From assembly GCA_003254905.1 (NCBI GenBank), contig QANU01006283.1, positions 450,779 to 514,778 on the forward strand: a stretch of 64,000 nt of DNA. Direction: 5' to 3'. Source of the DNA: Nissolia schottii. Lineage: Eukaryota; Streptophyta; Magnoliopsida; Fabales; Fabaceae. The notes below the pieces were generated by a model. The model saw nothing but the letters and a program-made list of their open reading frames with translations. It was not told the DNA's origin and did not search any database. Shown here piece by piece: positions 12,923 to 24,940 of the stretch (position 1 is its first letter; each line of letters starts with the position of its first letter). The position numbers and the translations under genes are program-made.

Positions 12923-13283
12923 ATGTGGTGATGCTCATTTTAGTCCTTAAAAGTGTAAACTTGAGCCACTTTGGTTATTGAAATTCAAAATTTAGTTTTT
13001 TTCAATTTTTGAAATTGTAAATTGTAAATTAAATTAGTTCCTCAATTGATAATCATTGTTGTATTGTCACATTCTCATTGATTTATCACATTAAAAGGGA
13101 CAGTAACAACAATTGAGACTGGAAATGAATTGTAACTGAAGTTGAAATACAATAATGATCATGTATTGAAGATCTAATTTGACTTGCAACTTACAATTTC
13201 AAGGATTAAAAGGTCAGATATTGAATTTCAATGACCAAACTGACTAAGACTTACAATTTCAAGGACTAAAATGAACATTTCCC
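12923..13283. mobile_element. Nested Mutator-like MITE
   Basis: A 361-bp element with inverted ends sharing TTCATTTTAGTCCTTGAAA-type sequence: left GCTCATTTTAGTCCTTAAAA, right as its near reverse complement. It is flanked by 9-bp direct repeats TGTGTTAAG (12914-12922) and TGTGCTAAG (13284-13292), the size expected for Mutator-like elements. It is non-coding and interrupts the tandem array of the surrounding hAT, so it inserted later. Confidence 0.6.
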
Positions 13284-13915
13284 TGTGCTAAGGCTAGCCA
13301 ACAAATTAGGTCAACGTTGTTGGTTGACTCGGGCCAATGCAGCCCGTGGGTCAAAAAAGCCCGTGGGTCAAGCTGGTACTTAATTTTTTTTCTGGATTTT
13401 ATATATGTTAAGGCTAGCCAACAAATCTAGTTGACATTGTCGGCTGGCGCGACTTATGGGGCAAAAAAAGCTTGTGGGTCGACCCCCTACTTTATTTATA
13501 TATTTATTGCGTTTACGTGTGCTAAGGTTGGCCAATGAATTGAGGCGGTGTTGTAGGTCAACTTGGGTTGACGCGACCCATGGGTTGGGCCCCTACTTAT
13601 TTTTTTTTGCTTTTATATGTGCTAAGATTGACCAACAAGTCGGGTCGACATTGTCGGCCGACTATAGGTGACGTGGCCCATGGGGCCAAAAAAGGCCTAT
13701 AGGCCAAACTCCCCACTTAAATTTTTTTTTTTTTGCTTTTATGTGTGTTAAGACTGACCAATGAATAGGGTCGATGTTGCTGGCCGACTTGAGCTGGCAT
13801 GACCCATGGGGCCAAAAAAGCCTGTGGACCGAACGCTTTATGTGCGTTAAGGCTGGTTAATGAATTGGGCCGACACGGCACATGGGGCCAAAAAGCCCGT
13901 CGAACGACTCGTTAT
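13284..13915. repeat. Degenerate tandem array inside hAT
   Basis: About six diverged units of roughly 100-130 bp. Each begins with GTGCTAAGGCTAGCCAACAA-like sequence (near 13284, 13407, 13517, 13617, 13745 and 13845). Each continues through a GTCGAC/GTTGGTTGACTC-like part and ATGGGGCCAAAAAGCC, and most then have a T-rich run before the next unit. One more diverged unit lies at 12820-12913, before the nested MITE. Open frames in it are incidental. Confidence 0.65.
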
Positions 13916-14197
13916 TGAATTTGTTTTTTTGCTTTGACCAATATTATTGACCGGCCTTGACTTTTCCAAAAAAAATTGAGGGGAAAAAGTTTTGGTAAAA
14001 AAATTTCAAGAAAAAATCTTTTGGAATTATTTTTTAAAAAATTGGAAAAATTTGGGGTTAGCCTAAACCCACTTGGCCTAGTGGACTTTTTGAATTTCGG
14101 CTGTTGGGATGTGGGCTTTTTGGCCCTAGTCAACATGAGAATTGGGCCAAATGGGAGTGGGTTAGCCCATTTGACATCCATATCCCCTAGCTATTTA

Positions 14198-15650
14198 TGT
14201 CCTTCATGTCCATTTTTTTTCTAATAAATGTGATACAGGTGATGATGATAATTTTTTTTTTGTGATGATGATAATTTTTTTTATATACACAATTTTAACA
14301 TCTTATCCTTAGTGTGCATGTAAAAGATAATAGAATTCATCCACATATAAATATATCTTGAATTAAGCGGGTGGAATCCACATTTTTTTGCGAGTTTGCC
14401 TTTGTTATTTTTTATCCATAACTGCTTGGAGCACCTCTGTGATTTTGTAACTGCAATATGGAAATGCCCATTATAAGGATCTTATGCTTCAATTTATTTC
14501 AAATGTTAGAATAAAAAATTTGCTTCAACAATTGTGGGAATTGGAAGTTAGAAAGTGACATAGTGAAGCCCAATGGAGGAAACTGAAGCCCACATGATTT
14601 GCTCCCATCAGAATGCAGACAATGAGCTTTAGACCAAAGTAATAATTTAATGATAATGATAACATAGGTTTAGTTTAATAATTTAATTGTTATGCCTGAC
14701 AATATTAAATATTTTACAGTATCATCAAATTAAATTATTTTATATATATGTTTCTTAAAAAATTGAATGAGAGAGTTAATTATTTTTTTATGTGACAAGA
14801 TTAGATTATATGTTAATATAAGTTTTTTTTACACTATCAATGCATATCAAATAAATTCTTAGTTTAAAATTTAGAATCACATAAGTGTACTTTTTTTTTC
14901 TAATAATTATTAGAGTTTAATTTTGATACATTGATAAGATAACAGATTTTATACGATCGATCAATCAATTTATTTTATTTAGATGACCTTTCAAAAGGAA
15001 TGAGTGTGATATTCATTCATGTTTGTTAATTAGATGACAATGTAAAAAATTCTTTATACTGTTAGTGCGTTCTAATTAAATCCTAATTATTAATGCAATT
15101 TCATATTAAAAAGAATAATGAATTAAAACCTTCTCCAAAATACCAAGACCAAACTAGGCGAATTCATGAAATCGATTAAATAAAGATCAGCCAATTTTGG
15201 ATTGTTCTTGAAATTTGACTCATTAGGTTATAGGTTATTAATTGCATATCTAACTCTTGTGCCACTCTATAATAAATAAATATCATGTCTTGTCACGAGA
15301 TGCATAAAGTCACGATCAAAGCCAAAGATAACATAAACTAAAGAGAAAAAAAACACAATTCCCATGAAGAATAAAAATAAGTAAATAGAAAAAACACAAG
15401 AAGGCATAAAACACGAGTCGAGCATAGATTTAAAAGATGGAATTATTAACAAAAATAAGAATTTAATTATAATGTATTAATAAAATAAAATTATTTTATA
15501 CCGTTAAGCAATTAAATTGTACCACATAAAAAAATGATTATTTAATATGATTTAATAACTTTACACCTATGTTTGGCTATCAATTAAACTCTACAAATCA
15601 ATAATAAGGAAGGAAAAAAAAAAAAAGCAGCAGCACACGCGTTATCTAAT
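14198..15650. other. Intergenic, AT-rich
   Basis: Non-coding spacer containing diverged copies of the short MITE-like repeat (about 14820-15085, and possibly 15480-15600). No gene-like frame was found. Confidence 0.5.
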
Positions 15651-15689
15651 CTTCCCTGCACCTGCGATAGCGGCTGATTCGTTTTCCCA

Positions 15690-16547
15690 ATTAAGGGTGA
15701 AAGAAACTCCGATTGATTACTCGAAGAAAGAATACTTCATCTCTCAGAAAGCGAAACCTCTCTCTCTCTCTCTCTCTCTTGTCATGTTTATCCAACCAAC
15801 ACTCTCTTCATGAAACCTTTAATTCCAAACCCCCGATTCTCAAGATTACTTTTTTACATCTCTCCAATAACACCACTTACCTAATTGCCGAAATGGGTTG
15901 GTCATTTCTGAGATCGGTGCTCGGTTTCCAGCAAAATCTCGCCATTTCGAGCCACCCCATTTGCCAAAGTTGAGATTTTTCTTCTGTAATTAAAGGTGGG
16001 TCTTTTGTGGGATATTGCTCTTCTAATTTCTTTGAATGGATGCAAGGTCATGGTGAGAAATTGTTGGGTGTTTTTTCTTTTTCTTTTGGTAAGTGGGAGA
16101 ATGATTGCGTGTTGCTATTTGAGATTGGAACAGTAAAGTACTCTTTTTATTTTGGTTTTGTGATCACTGATCATCTTCTTGTTTGTTTGTTTATCCTCAG
16201 TTTGCATGTTTGCTTTGTGCTTTTAATGGCTTACTGTAACTGTGCTGTGTTTGATCCTGAAATTTTGTAGAACTATTGAAATGTTTCAGAAATTGTAAGA
16301 ACTTTTGCACGGTTTGTTGGGACGTGTTGCTTGTGTTCACTCTGCTTCAACTGTGATAGCAATATAATGCAGATGAGATTGGATGTGTTGAGCCTTTTAT
16401 GATTAGAGTTTGATTATTCGGGTTTGAGGATTTTGGTGTGATTTATCTAGTCGGCAACATTTATGTTGCAATGATTGCAAGAACTTTGAGAAAAACTGGA
16501 TATTGGGTATCTTATTTTCCTACTTGATAAAACAGTGGGGAGAAGAG
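15690..16547 (+). promoter_or_regulatory. 5' leader of DUF639 gene, with probable leader intron
   Basis: A pyrimidine-rich leader with a CT microsatellite at about 15752-15779, typical of plant 5' UTRs. A good donor (AAAG|GTGGGT, after 15995) and an acceptor (AAAACAG, ending 16535) define a probable 540-base intron wholly in the leader, 12 bases before the start codon. Open frames here are not conserved-looking. Inferred from splice consensus only. Confidence 0.45.
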
Positions 16548-19500
16548 ATGGTAGCTAGCAAAACCAGAAATATGCTAGAAGGTCTGGTGAAAGAAGGATC
16601 GTTTAAATGGTTGCTAGGAAAGAAGACCTACTTTGATGAAGAGCTTCTGGAGATGGAAAATTCTCCTTCTGCCGGGAGGAATTGGATACCGGAGCTCTCT
16701 CCGGTTGCAAACCTAGTTGTTCGTAGATGCTCGAAGTAAGTGCATTTCTGAGCACCTTATCTTGTTTGTTTAGAGATTATTGCTTCATACGGCACTCGCA
16801 TTTTTTCTTTCATTGGGTTTAGTTTAAATATTAGGCCGCCTTGGACCCTTTGCATTTGTTTGTCTCACACAATGGCTAATATTTTGATTGGAAATTCAAC
16901 TGTAACAAAAACCAAATAATGCAGAATCCTTAAGGTCAATTCATGTGACCTTCAAGAGAGCTTCAACCAAGAGGCTTCTGATTCTATAAAGCATCCATCA
17001 CGATATGCGAGGAACTTGTTGGAATATTGCTGTTTCAAGGCACTTTCCCTTTCAACTCAAATGACTAATCATCTCTTTGATAAAACATTCCGGCGCTTGA
17101 CATTTGACATGATGATAGCTTGGGAGGCTCCAGCAGCTGCCAGCCAACCTTTAACTAATGTATGTTTTTCTGAGTACACATTAGATTTTACTTGTAGTCA
17201 TGCACTAATTGATTGAAAACATGTCCAGAGTTGCCAGAAAACAATTTTGAAACTATATATAGAAATTGTCTGATGTAATTCCGTTTTGCTGCTTTGGTTG
17301 GTGGGCAAGCTATATAATTATTTGTGGTATATGATATAAGCAAGAAATAACTAGAATATTCTTAAAAAGAACAATATTTTTCTGTCAATGCTAATTGTTT
17401 ATGTTCATATCTATGGGTGAATACGAACTATATTTCTGCTTTGCTATCTCCAAACTTGATATCTTGGTAGCTTCCATTGTTTTGGCCATAACAAATATAT
17501 ATAACTTATTAAGTGTACCTAATTATCTACACCCTTGTATTATACATATACTATAGGTTTGTCTGTGCTGTCTTTAGTACTCTGGTCCTTCTTAATATTG
17601 ATGGGCCTCAACTTTTCTAGAAGGTCGATGAGGATATGTCTGTTGGTTCAGAAGCTTTCTGTCGAATAGCTCCTGCAATTCCTATCATTGCCAATGTCAT
17701 CATTAGTGAAAATCTTTTTGAGGTGCTGAGTTCATCAACTGGTGGTCGCCTTCAGTTCCCCATCTATGACAAGTACCTTGGTGGCCTAGAAAGGTAAATC
17801 TTTACTGTGAAATATGCTAGTGCCTTCCCGTTCTTTCAATATTTGCTTTGACTTCCATGTCTCTTTTATTCAAGCCACCCTTTATGCATTTTCTGTATGT
17901 TTGAGTTTTTATTTTATTTTCTCTTGTCTCCCTTCTTCAATTTTTCGGGGCAAGGCACAGGACATATTGGTTGTAAGTAGAAAGCTGATCATACATCTAT
18001 GTATTTTGATTTGTACTTTCTAAGGGAAATAGATTGTTTATATGACCGCTTATATCAGTTCGTCTCCCTTGGCATTGTTTCTTAGAATTCTACATATTAA
18101 AAAGGATGGAGATATTTAGGGTTTAGCACAAGGAGGTGAAACTTTGTAGGGACCAAAAAAAATTCTTACATATTCTATTTTGTTTTGTTTTTTGTTTTAC
18201 AGAGCAATAAGAAAAATGAAGAGCAATACAGAGTCATCTCTCCTTTCTGCTATAAGATCCTCTAGAGGTGAGAAGATTCTTGAGCTTGATGGAACTGTCA
18301 CCACACAGCCAGTTCTTGAGCATGTAGGAATATCCACCTGGCCTGGTGAGTGCACAAAATAAATACAGTTATACTTGTTTATAAAGCAAAAGTATGCTCT
18401 TTTCATTCTTAAGGTCATCACTGACTCTTCTTTGCGGCATGTTTGCAGGAAGGTTAATCCTGACAGATCATGCACTTTACTTTGAAGCCCTTCGTGTTGT
18501 ATCATATGACAAACCAAAAAGATATGATTTATCAGATGATCTAAAACAAGTTGTTAAACCTGAGTTGACTGGACCATGGGGTACTCGACTTTTTGACAAA
18601 GCAGTCTTCTATAGCTCAGTATCCTTGTGAGTAATTGCGGAATTTATTTTTATTGATAATGGATAAATGTTGAAACTTGAAAGATCAACTTGTTATCAAC
18701 TCAAAAATATTTCTCTTGTAGATCAGAACCGGTTGTGCTAGAATTTCCAGAGCTTAAAGGTCATGCTCGCCGTGATTATTGGCTTGCTATCATCAGAGAG
18801 ATTCTTAATGTTCACAAATTCATAAGCAAGTACAGAATTAAAGGGGTCGCACGGGATGAAGCTCTTTGGAAGGCTGTTCTAGGAATTCTGCGTTTACAAG
18901 CCATCCAAGATATTAGCTCTGCAATCCCTATAAAGTATGATGCTCTTCTCATGTTCAATTTATGTGATCAGCTTCCCGGTGGAGATTTGATATTAGAAAC
19001 CCTTGCAAATATGTCAACCCTAAGGGAGCCAGATGGTGAGAATGACTCCAAGGCTGGAAGTGGCATGTATTCTATTTCCGCCTTGGACATGGTTTCTAAC
19101 TTAGGATTTGTATTCGGAGCAAGTTCAAGCGATTCAAATGAGAGCACGATTGCTGTGGGCGAAATATCAGTCGGGGCAATGACTCCATTGGAAATCGCAG
19201 TTAAAGAATCTAAGAACAACTATAAAAAGGTTGTATCTGCACAAGCTACAGTTGATGGTGTTAAAGTTGATGGTATTGACACTAATTTGGCTGTCATGAA
19301 GGTACTATTTTATCTTCCTCATTTACTGTTTAGTCAATTTTTTGTTTGTTTTGCTTTTGTCAATACCATTAAGGATGAGTATTAGTCAAACAAGAGGGTC
19401 CTGCATTTGCTGTTAATTTGTAAAGATGCATTGAAATTGAACTGTAATCCTACTTACTATTGGCAGGAACATCTGCAAGCATGTGGAAGCTTTTGAGTAG

Positions 19501-20696
19501 GTTATATAATGTGCATGTTTTGCGATGCGGAATTGTCTCTCCTTTTCGTAAATAACATTGTGATAAATGAAATGAAGCCAAATTGTAGAATATCTAATTC
19601 TACTTGGAGAGCATAATTTGGACCCTACAGCTTTCTAGATCCTACTCATTCCAAATCCGCTATACTGAGCTCACTTTCTGGAATTATCCTATTTTGACTT
19701 TGATACTTATCATGTACCACTACTTTCAGGAGTTACTTTTTCCTGTAAATGAACTTTTGAAGTCTCTTCAATCCTTGGCAGATTGGGATGATCCATGGAA
19801 GTCTTCTATGTTTTGTTTGTTCTTCAGTTACATTATCTACAGGTAAAACTTCTATAGGCTGATCAGTATTCTATTGACCTTTTATTTGTTGAGGCGTAGA
19901 GAAGAAAGCGGGGATATCTTTTATTAAATTCATGACATTATTATGAAAATTTGAAAGGATAAAAAATGGTAACATTTACATGGTGAAGAAACATAGAAAT
20001 ACTAAAAACTTAAGTTCTATCTTATAACATTTTCCTGTGCTTTTTGTAATGATAGATATGCCTTGTTTTGATAAATCTTCGATCATCTGATCATTGCAGG
20101 GGCTGGCTTGGCTATGCAGTAGCAGTGGCGCTTGTGTTACTTTCGGCTTTTATGATAATTACGCGATGTTTTAGCCAAGGTAGGCCTGTTACTGAAGTTA
20201 AAGTAATAGCTCCTCCGCCAATGAATACAATGGAACAGCTTTTGGCCGTTCAGAATGCAGTCACTCAAGTCGAACAGCTCATACAAGATGGTAACGTAAT
20301 TCTGCTCAAGTTCCGCGGCTTGTTGCTCTCCATTTTCCCTCAGGTTTTTCTCTCATTCCCTGTTGCTGATTTTTAACTGTGTCTCTATAATGAATGTTCT
20401 TAGAAAATTAATCGAGAACTTTATTCAATATCATTATAATACTTGGTCCTTTTATATGTGATGATTAGGCCACAGAGAAGTTGGCCTTTGCACTTCTATC
20501 AACAGCATTGGTTCTGGCCTTCTTACCCTGTAAATACATAGTTCTGCTAGTGTTCTTGGAGATATTTACAAGGTATTCGCCTCCACGGAAAGCTTGCACA
20601 GAGAGATGGACAAGGAGATTGAGGGAATGGTGGTTTAGCATACCAGCAGCTCCTGTTACACTTGAAAGAGATAAAGAGGAGAAGAAAAGAAAGTGA
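16548..20696 (+). CDS. DUF639 family membrane protein
   Basis: Nine coding exons give 693 aa: 16548-16735, 16925-17159, 17621-17793, 18203-18345, 18449-18626, 18722-19301, 19730-19842, 20100-20343 and 20469-20696, with all phases consistent. Exon 3 could instead start at 17624. The chosen start is the ATG opening MVASKTRNMLEGLVKEGSFK. The protein matches the plant DUF639 family (PF04842) by its overall pattern, for example RNWIPELSPVANLVVRRCSK and STWPGRLILTDHALYFEALR. The latter resembles a GRAM/PH-like strand pattern. Hydrophobic segments lie at about residues 524-560 and 623-652, so the C-terminal part is probably membrane-embedded, followed by a basic tail. Molecular function is unknown. 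The homologue recalled at the matching Arabidopsis position is At3g18350. Confidence 0.92.
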
Positions 20697-21360
20697 TGGT
20701 GGTGAATCTATTGTGAAATTATGTACATTTTGTTGTTGTTGAATACTGGTTTTCCTCGTATACAGATGTTTGAAGTATAAAATTCAACAATGGAAGCAAA
20801 GGAATTAGAAAAGATGAATCTCTTCCTCACAACTTGTTTGAATAAGCTTATTAACACAAAAAATGGAGGATGTATAATATATCTGGATAAGTTTCTTTCA
20901 ACGAAGTAGAATAAAAAACATATATTTATTTTATGTTTTGAAAAGTAACTTATTTACCAAGACGAGAGGCAAAACCAAGAATCCATTTGGACTGGGCACA
21001 CTTGTAAAGAAAATACTAGTTTTGATGTTGTAGTTTATTTTGTGACCTGATGCCTCACCAAAGTTCTGCAGCAATTTGAGAGCCAATTCCATTAGAGAGA
21101 ATCGTCCGCAAATAAGAGGAGGGAGATTTTGAGGGCCATTTCTCTAGTGTGGGCTGCTACCCATATTCTTCAAGATTTTCTTAGAAAGGCTAATTGAGTT
21201 TATCATAAATTTTTTTTTGGCAAAGATCTTTTAAAATGAAATTTCTCACTTCAGAGTGTAGATTGAGATATTTCACTGTTAGATCATTAAAATGAGAATG
21301 GATTTCACTTTCACTTCAATGGTCTAATGCTACGATCCCTCACTTCTCACTTTAGAGGAT
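20697..21360. other. 3' UTR of DUF639 gene and spacer with MITE remnant
   Basis: The first 100-200 bases are probably the 3' UTR. About 21240-21352 resembles the MITE at 34388-34641, since both have TCTCACTTTAGAGGATC-like ends. Nothing else was recognised. Confidence 0.4.
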
Positions 21361-22142
21361 CTAAATAAATTTAACTTTTCTTTTTTAAATCAGTATTGAA
21401 AGCCATGAAACCCCATTTACTTCTAATTTTCTTTGGAGTATGAAAGGGATCCTCAATCGTTCGATTGAGGCCATTATCAAGGGGTCTGTTGTAGGGCGCA
21501 CAGGAGTGTACCACTGGAGGACGCCCTGCCTTGGATCTTAAGAGGAAAGGGTATGCCAGATGGAGTATGGAAAGAAGCCAAAAGGGGTCCGAAATATTAC
21601 CTTGTGCAGAGTATCTTAGCCTTGACCAAGGCTCCAAGAGGGCAGAAAGGAATGAGACAAATCTTTCCTCAATTTGGCTATGCAGGGATGCCCTCCCATT
21701 ATCCAAGAATTGTCTCCAAGCTATTTCTAGCTTTTACCTTGCACTTGTTCAAAGGGTACCAGGCAACAGGAGTCCGCTTCCTCTTGTCACCACAACGGGG
21801 CTCGCTGCCCATAAAGGGGGGAGAAGGGAGTCATTGCCCAAGGGTCTGGCAGGTCGCCCAGGCCACAACAGGGGGCTGATAGAGATAGGTCTAGCATTGC
21901 AAACAAGGTAAGTAAGGAGTCAACCTAGTTCACGAGGAGGACCAAGGCCAGTATAGGAAAGGAAACTAATAAAGAAAGGGCATGCAAGAGGGAAAGGGAC
22001 TTCGATTTGAAACCCCCAGAGATTCCACCGTCCATCATTTCTCTTGTAGGCACCAAGAATAATAAGAAAAATAAGCTTACAAACCCATAATCTCCAGCTC
22101 TGTATGTTTTTAACCACTTAATCGGCATTTCAATTCAAATCA

Positions 22143-22159
22143 TTGGCGACTCTACTAGG
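22143..22159 (+). other. Retrotransposon primer-binding site
   Basis: TTGGCGACTCTACTAGG directly follows a CA-ended LTR. It is close to the TGGCGACTCTGCTGGGG form recalled for Tat/Ogre elements, with two or three changes that fit decay. Confidence 0.5.
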
Positions 22160-22187
22160 TTCCTGATTCTTTCTTTGTGAGAAAAGG

Positions 22188-23574
22188 ATGGCTAGGAGGG
22201 CAAAATTAGTGACGCCAAGAACACTGACTTTTAACTTGGAAGATTTCCCTCACGATGAGGGCCAAGACGATCGGCACGAACACGACCAAGTGGCTCCAAA
22301 AGCTCACATAACCGCGCAAGGCCTTATCCACATATTAGGCACAACTGCGAACGAACAGAAATCCTCATCATTTTTTTTAAAGTTGGGAGGAGGAAGTGCC
22401 AGGGTCGACACTACTGAAGGTAGCAGGATAGTTGCAGAAGAAACGCCAACAACAAATTTACTTAATAATCTCGCACCCCCTCCCCCCCNTGGCGACGCCG
22501 AGGTGATTGTTCCAGCTCATGTGTTGAGCTCCATCCTAGACCGACAAAATATGCTGGTGAGCCAAGTCAAGGAAATGGCAGAAGAGGCGGGCAAGGAGGA
22601 TGCCCAATAGGACGACGACGAGGACGCCCTGCTCACAAGGAAATAGCTAAGGTGCCTCCTTCCGAATCGTAGTGATATTAGTGGCTTCACGTGGGATTTG
22701 AACCCCCCGTTCAGCACTAGCATCGTGGCAAAGCCATACCCGCCAGACTACCAAACACCCAACTTCCGAAAGTTCAACGGAATGGGGAGCGCAAAGGAGC
22801 ACCTCTTCTCCTAACTAGATGACCTAGGAGTCCACAGGGCGGACCGAGAATTGAGAATGAAGGAGTTCTCTAAGTCACTTTAAGGAAGGGCGTTCATTTG
22901 GTACTTGAAACTAAAACCTAACTCTATCCACTCCTGGGAAGAGATGGCCACAGAGTTTTGCAACAAGCTTTTGGAAGAAGAAAATACTAAGCTTATTATG
23001 GACTTGGGAAACATTAAGCAGAGGGCATCTGAGGGGCTCATTTTGTTCATTCAAAGGTATAGAGACAAGGCGCTACAATGCGTAGAAATACTACCAGAGT
23101 CACATATGGTATATGGATGCATCAAAAACATCAAGGATGGTTCAGGAGTGTTCCTCTCCTTGGGAGGGATAAGCACCTTTTAGGAGGTGCTGAGAAGGGC
23201 GTGTGATGTCAACAACGCCATGAGAAAAAATGTCAAAGAACGAGGTGAATGCCGTCGAAAAAGTCAAGAAGCAAAGCTACAAAACAGTAGGACCACCCAA
23301 AAATTGCTCCGCAAGTGAGACACCCCCACCCATGAACGTCTCACATGAGCAGATCAAACAAATAGTGCATGACTGGTTGAGCGGTGACACACTTGACACC
23401 AAGAAGCACTTGAAACCGCTCATAGATGGCTCCAAGTCCAGATCTAGCAAGTATACATTACCCAGCATAGACAGTTTTAGAAGGACTACCACGTTCTCCA
23501 AATTAAGAGTTATCCCCCCCCCCCCCNGTTACAGCAGAAAAAAGAAGCTCGGAAGAGGTCTTGACGACTTTTAG
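22188..23574 (+). pseudogene. Retrotransposon gag remnant
   Basis: The first part is a 140-aa frame opening MARRAKLVTPRTL (22188-22610). The next part is a Retrotrans_gag-like region starting PYPPDYQTPNFRKFNGMGSA (about 22735). It continues through RAFIWYLKLKPNSIHSWEEM and IKQRASEGLILFIQRYRDKA, with in-frame stops near 22813 and 22881 and a frame end at 23183. A later frame (23230-23574) is rich in Lys and Ser, as in the C-terminal part of gag. The PNF..FNG, WY..L and SWEEM motifs are those of Ty3 gag proteins. Dead through stops and frameshifts. Confidence 0.7.
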
Positions 23575-24000
23575 CATCCGGATGGCCGAAATCGCATTGG
23601 CGATGCTCACGCGGCAGAGCAACGACACAAAGTCTCTGTTAGAGAATAACATGTGGTCCACCCATGGGATCCAGAGGTCATGGGTCGATACACGGAGAAG
23701 GTACTCCACGTTGACGCAAGGGAATTCTTGTCGCGTGAGCCTTGAGTGGAGCAGGGAAGGCTCAACATGGGAGCTTGGGGTGTCGACCACTGGGTAGCAG
23801 ACCTTCTGCTGATCAAGAGGAACAACGTCAGGATAAAACCAGCCACATACAAAGAGGTCATCAGAGGATGGGGTGGGGCGAAAATCCCTTTTGGGTAGCG
23901 GTGCACCCACAACCCACCTCTCATTATAGGTGCTAGCCTCCCCAACACGAGGCAGTGGTAGCCTCTCATCCCACCGGCCAATAGATGAACCTTGGGGGAA

Positions 24001-24940
24001 CAAAGATAACTGTGTCGGAAGGAGGTGAGAGGGTTGACCAGTGCTAAAACGTTCTTAATTCGAGTGCACGATCAAATAATAATTTATAACTAAGTAAACC
24101 CCAAAAAACGTAGTAAAGAGGGTTAACCTAAGTCGTATCTCAAGAAAGCAATTCGAAAGCCAATTAAAAGTTTAACTAAATTGGGGGGTTGATTTGATGA
24201 ATTTAAATAAAAAGAACAACAAAACAGAAATAAATCAACAATGATAAAACGCAATATCTTGCATATAGTGTTTTTAGATTCAAAGATTTATTATCATCAA
24301 TTCCTAGTTAATTATTCATAAAAGGGGTGTTGTTGTTAGTTGAAATATCTAATTAATTATTCATGAATGTTCACCTGAACTGTACTGAATATCTCAAGTT
24401 TTTTCAATTTGCAAAATGTACATTTTGTACATAATAGAAACTCAAACCAACGTTTGATAACGAAGTTCATGAAAGTATTAAATACTCTATTAGTTTAAGT
24501 CATGGAAGTTTTTATTAAAATTTTTCAAAATTTTACTAAAATCACCAAAATTTGATAATTTTTTTTTAAAAGAGAACAATCTAATATTTATTATACGGAA
24601 ATATCACAATATGATCAATTTTTTCAGTGCAATATATGATAAAAACAATAATGAACAACTAAAACAGACGAATTGATATTAGAACAAGGAACGAGGCTAA
24701 AACTGATATATATAGGATCATCATGCATGATGCATCACATAAAAAGTTATAATCTTTCTTCATTATTCAGAATTACAAATCTATGAAACTAAGTATAAAA
24801 CAAAGTAATAGGAACGATTTAAAAATCTTAATTCCTTAAAAAAAAAAATTAAAAATCAAGTTCTATGCTGCAAAACTAGAACTTTTTATTTTGGTATATC
24901 TAAAAAATTCAAACCAGGGAGAAAAAACTTCAAACACTGT
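24001..24940. other. Spacer, 3' side of VQ gene
   Basis: AT-rich and non-coding. The first 200 bases may belong to repeat sequence. The last 100 or so bases before 24941 should hold the VQ gene's 3' UTR. No gene-like frame was found. Confidence 0.45.

Larger units (their letters stand above)
12624..14197. mobile_element. hAT element with 8-bp target duplication
   Basis: The element spans 12632-14189 and is flanked by perfect direct repeats GCTATTTA (12624-12631 and 14190-14197). Its ends read TAGATGTCAATAAAA on the left and, reverse-complemented, TAGGGGATATGGATGTCAAA on the right. TAGGG fits the hAT terminal consensus YARNG. Subterminal motifs of the type GGGCTAGCCC or GGGTTAGCCC occur near both ends. 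There is no transposase. The interior is a degenerate tandem array (about 12820-12913 and 13284-13915), and a Mutator-like MITE is nested within it. Confidence 0.7.
21400..24000 (+). mobile_element. Decayed Ty3 (Tat/Ogre-type) LTR retrotransposon fragment
   Basis: GC-richer than its surroundings. A presumed 5' LTR ends in CA at 22141-22142. It is directly followed by TTGGCGACTCTACTAGG, which resembles the tRNA-Arg-type primer-binding site of Tat/Ogre elements. A gag region follows (22188-23230), interrupted by stops, with no recognisable protease, reverse transcriptase or integrase, so the element is truncated. The 5' limit of the LTR and the 3' end are uncertain. Two poly-C runs ending in N (22489 and 23527) mark assembly problems. 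Confidence 0.65.

Noticed and set aside
13456..13671. 71-aa frame in the tandem array
   Set aside because: Arises from repeat units with T-rich spacers; not conserved between units.
21371..21911. Overlapping 108-126-aa frames on both strands
   Set aside because: Within the presumed LTR of the Ty3 relic; no protein domain.
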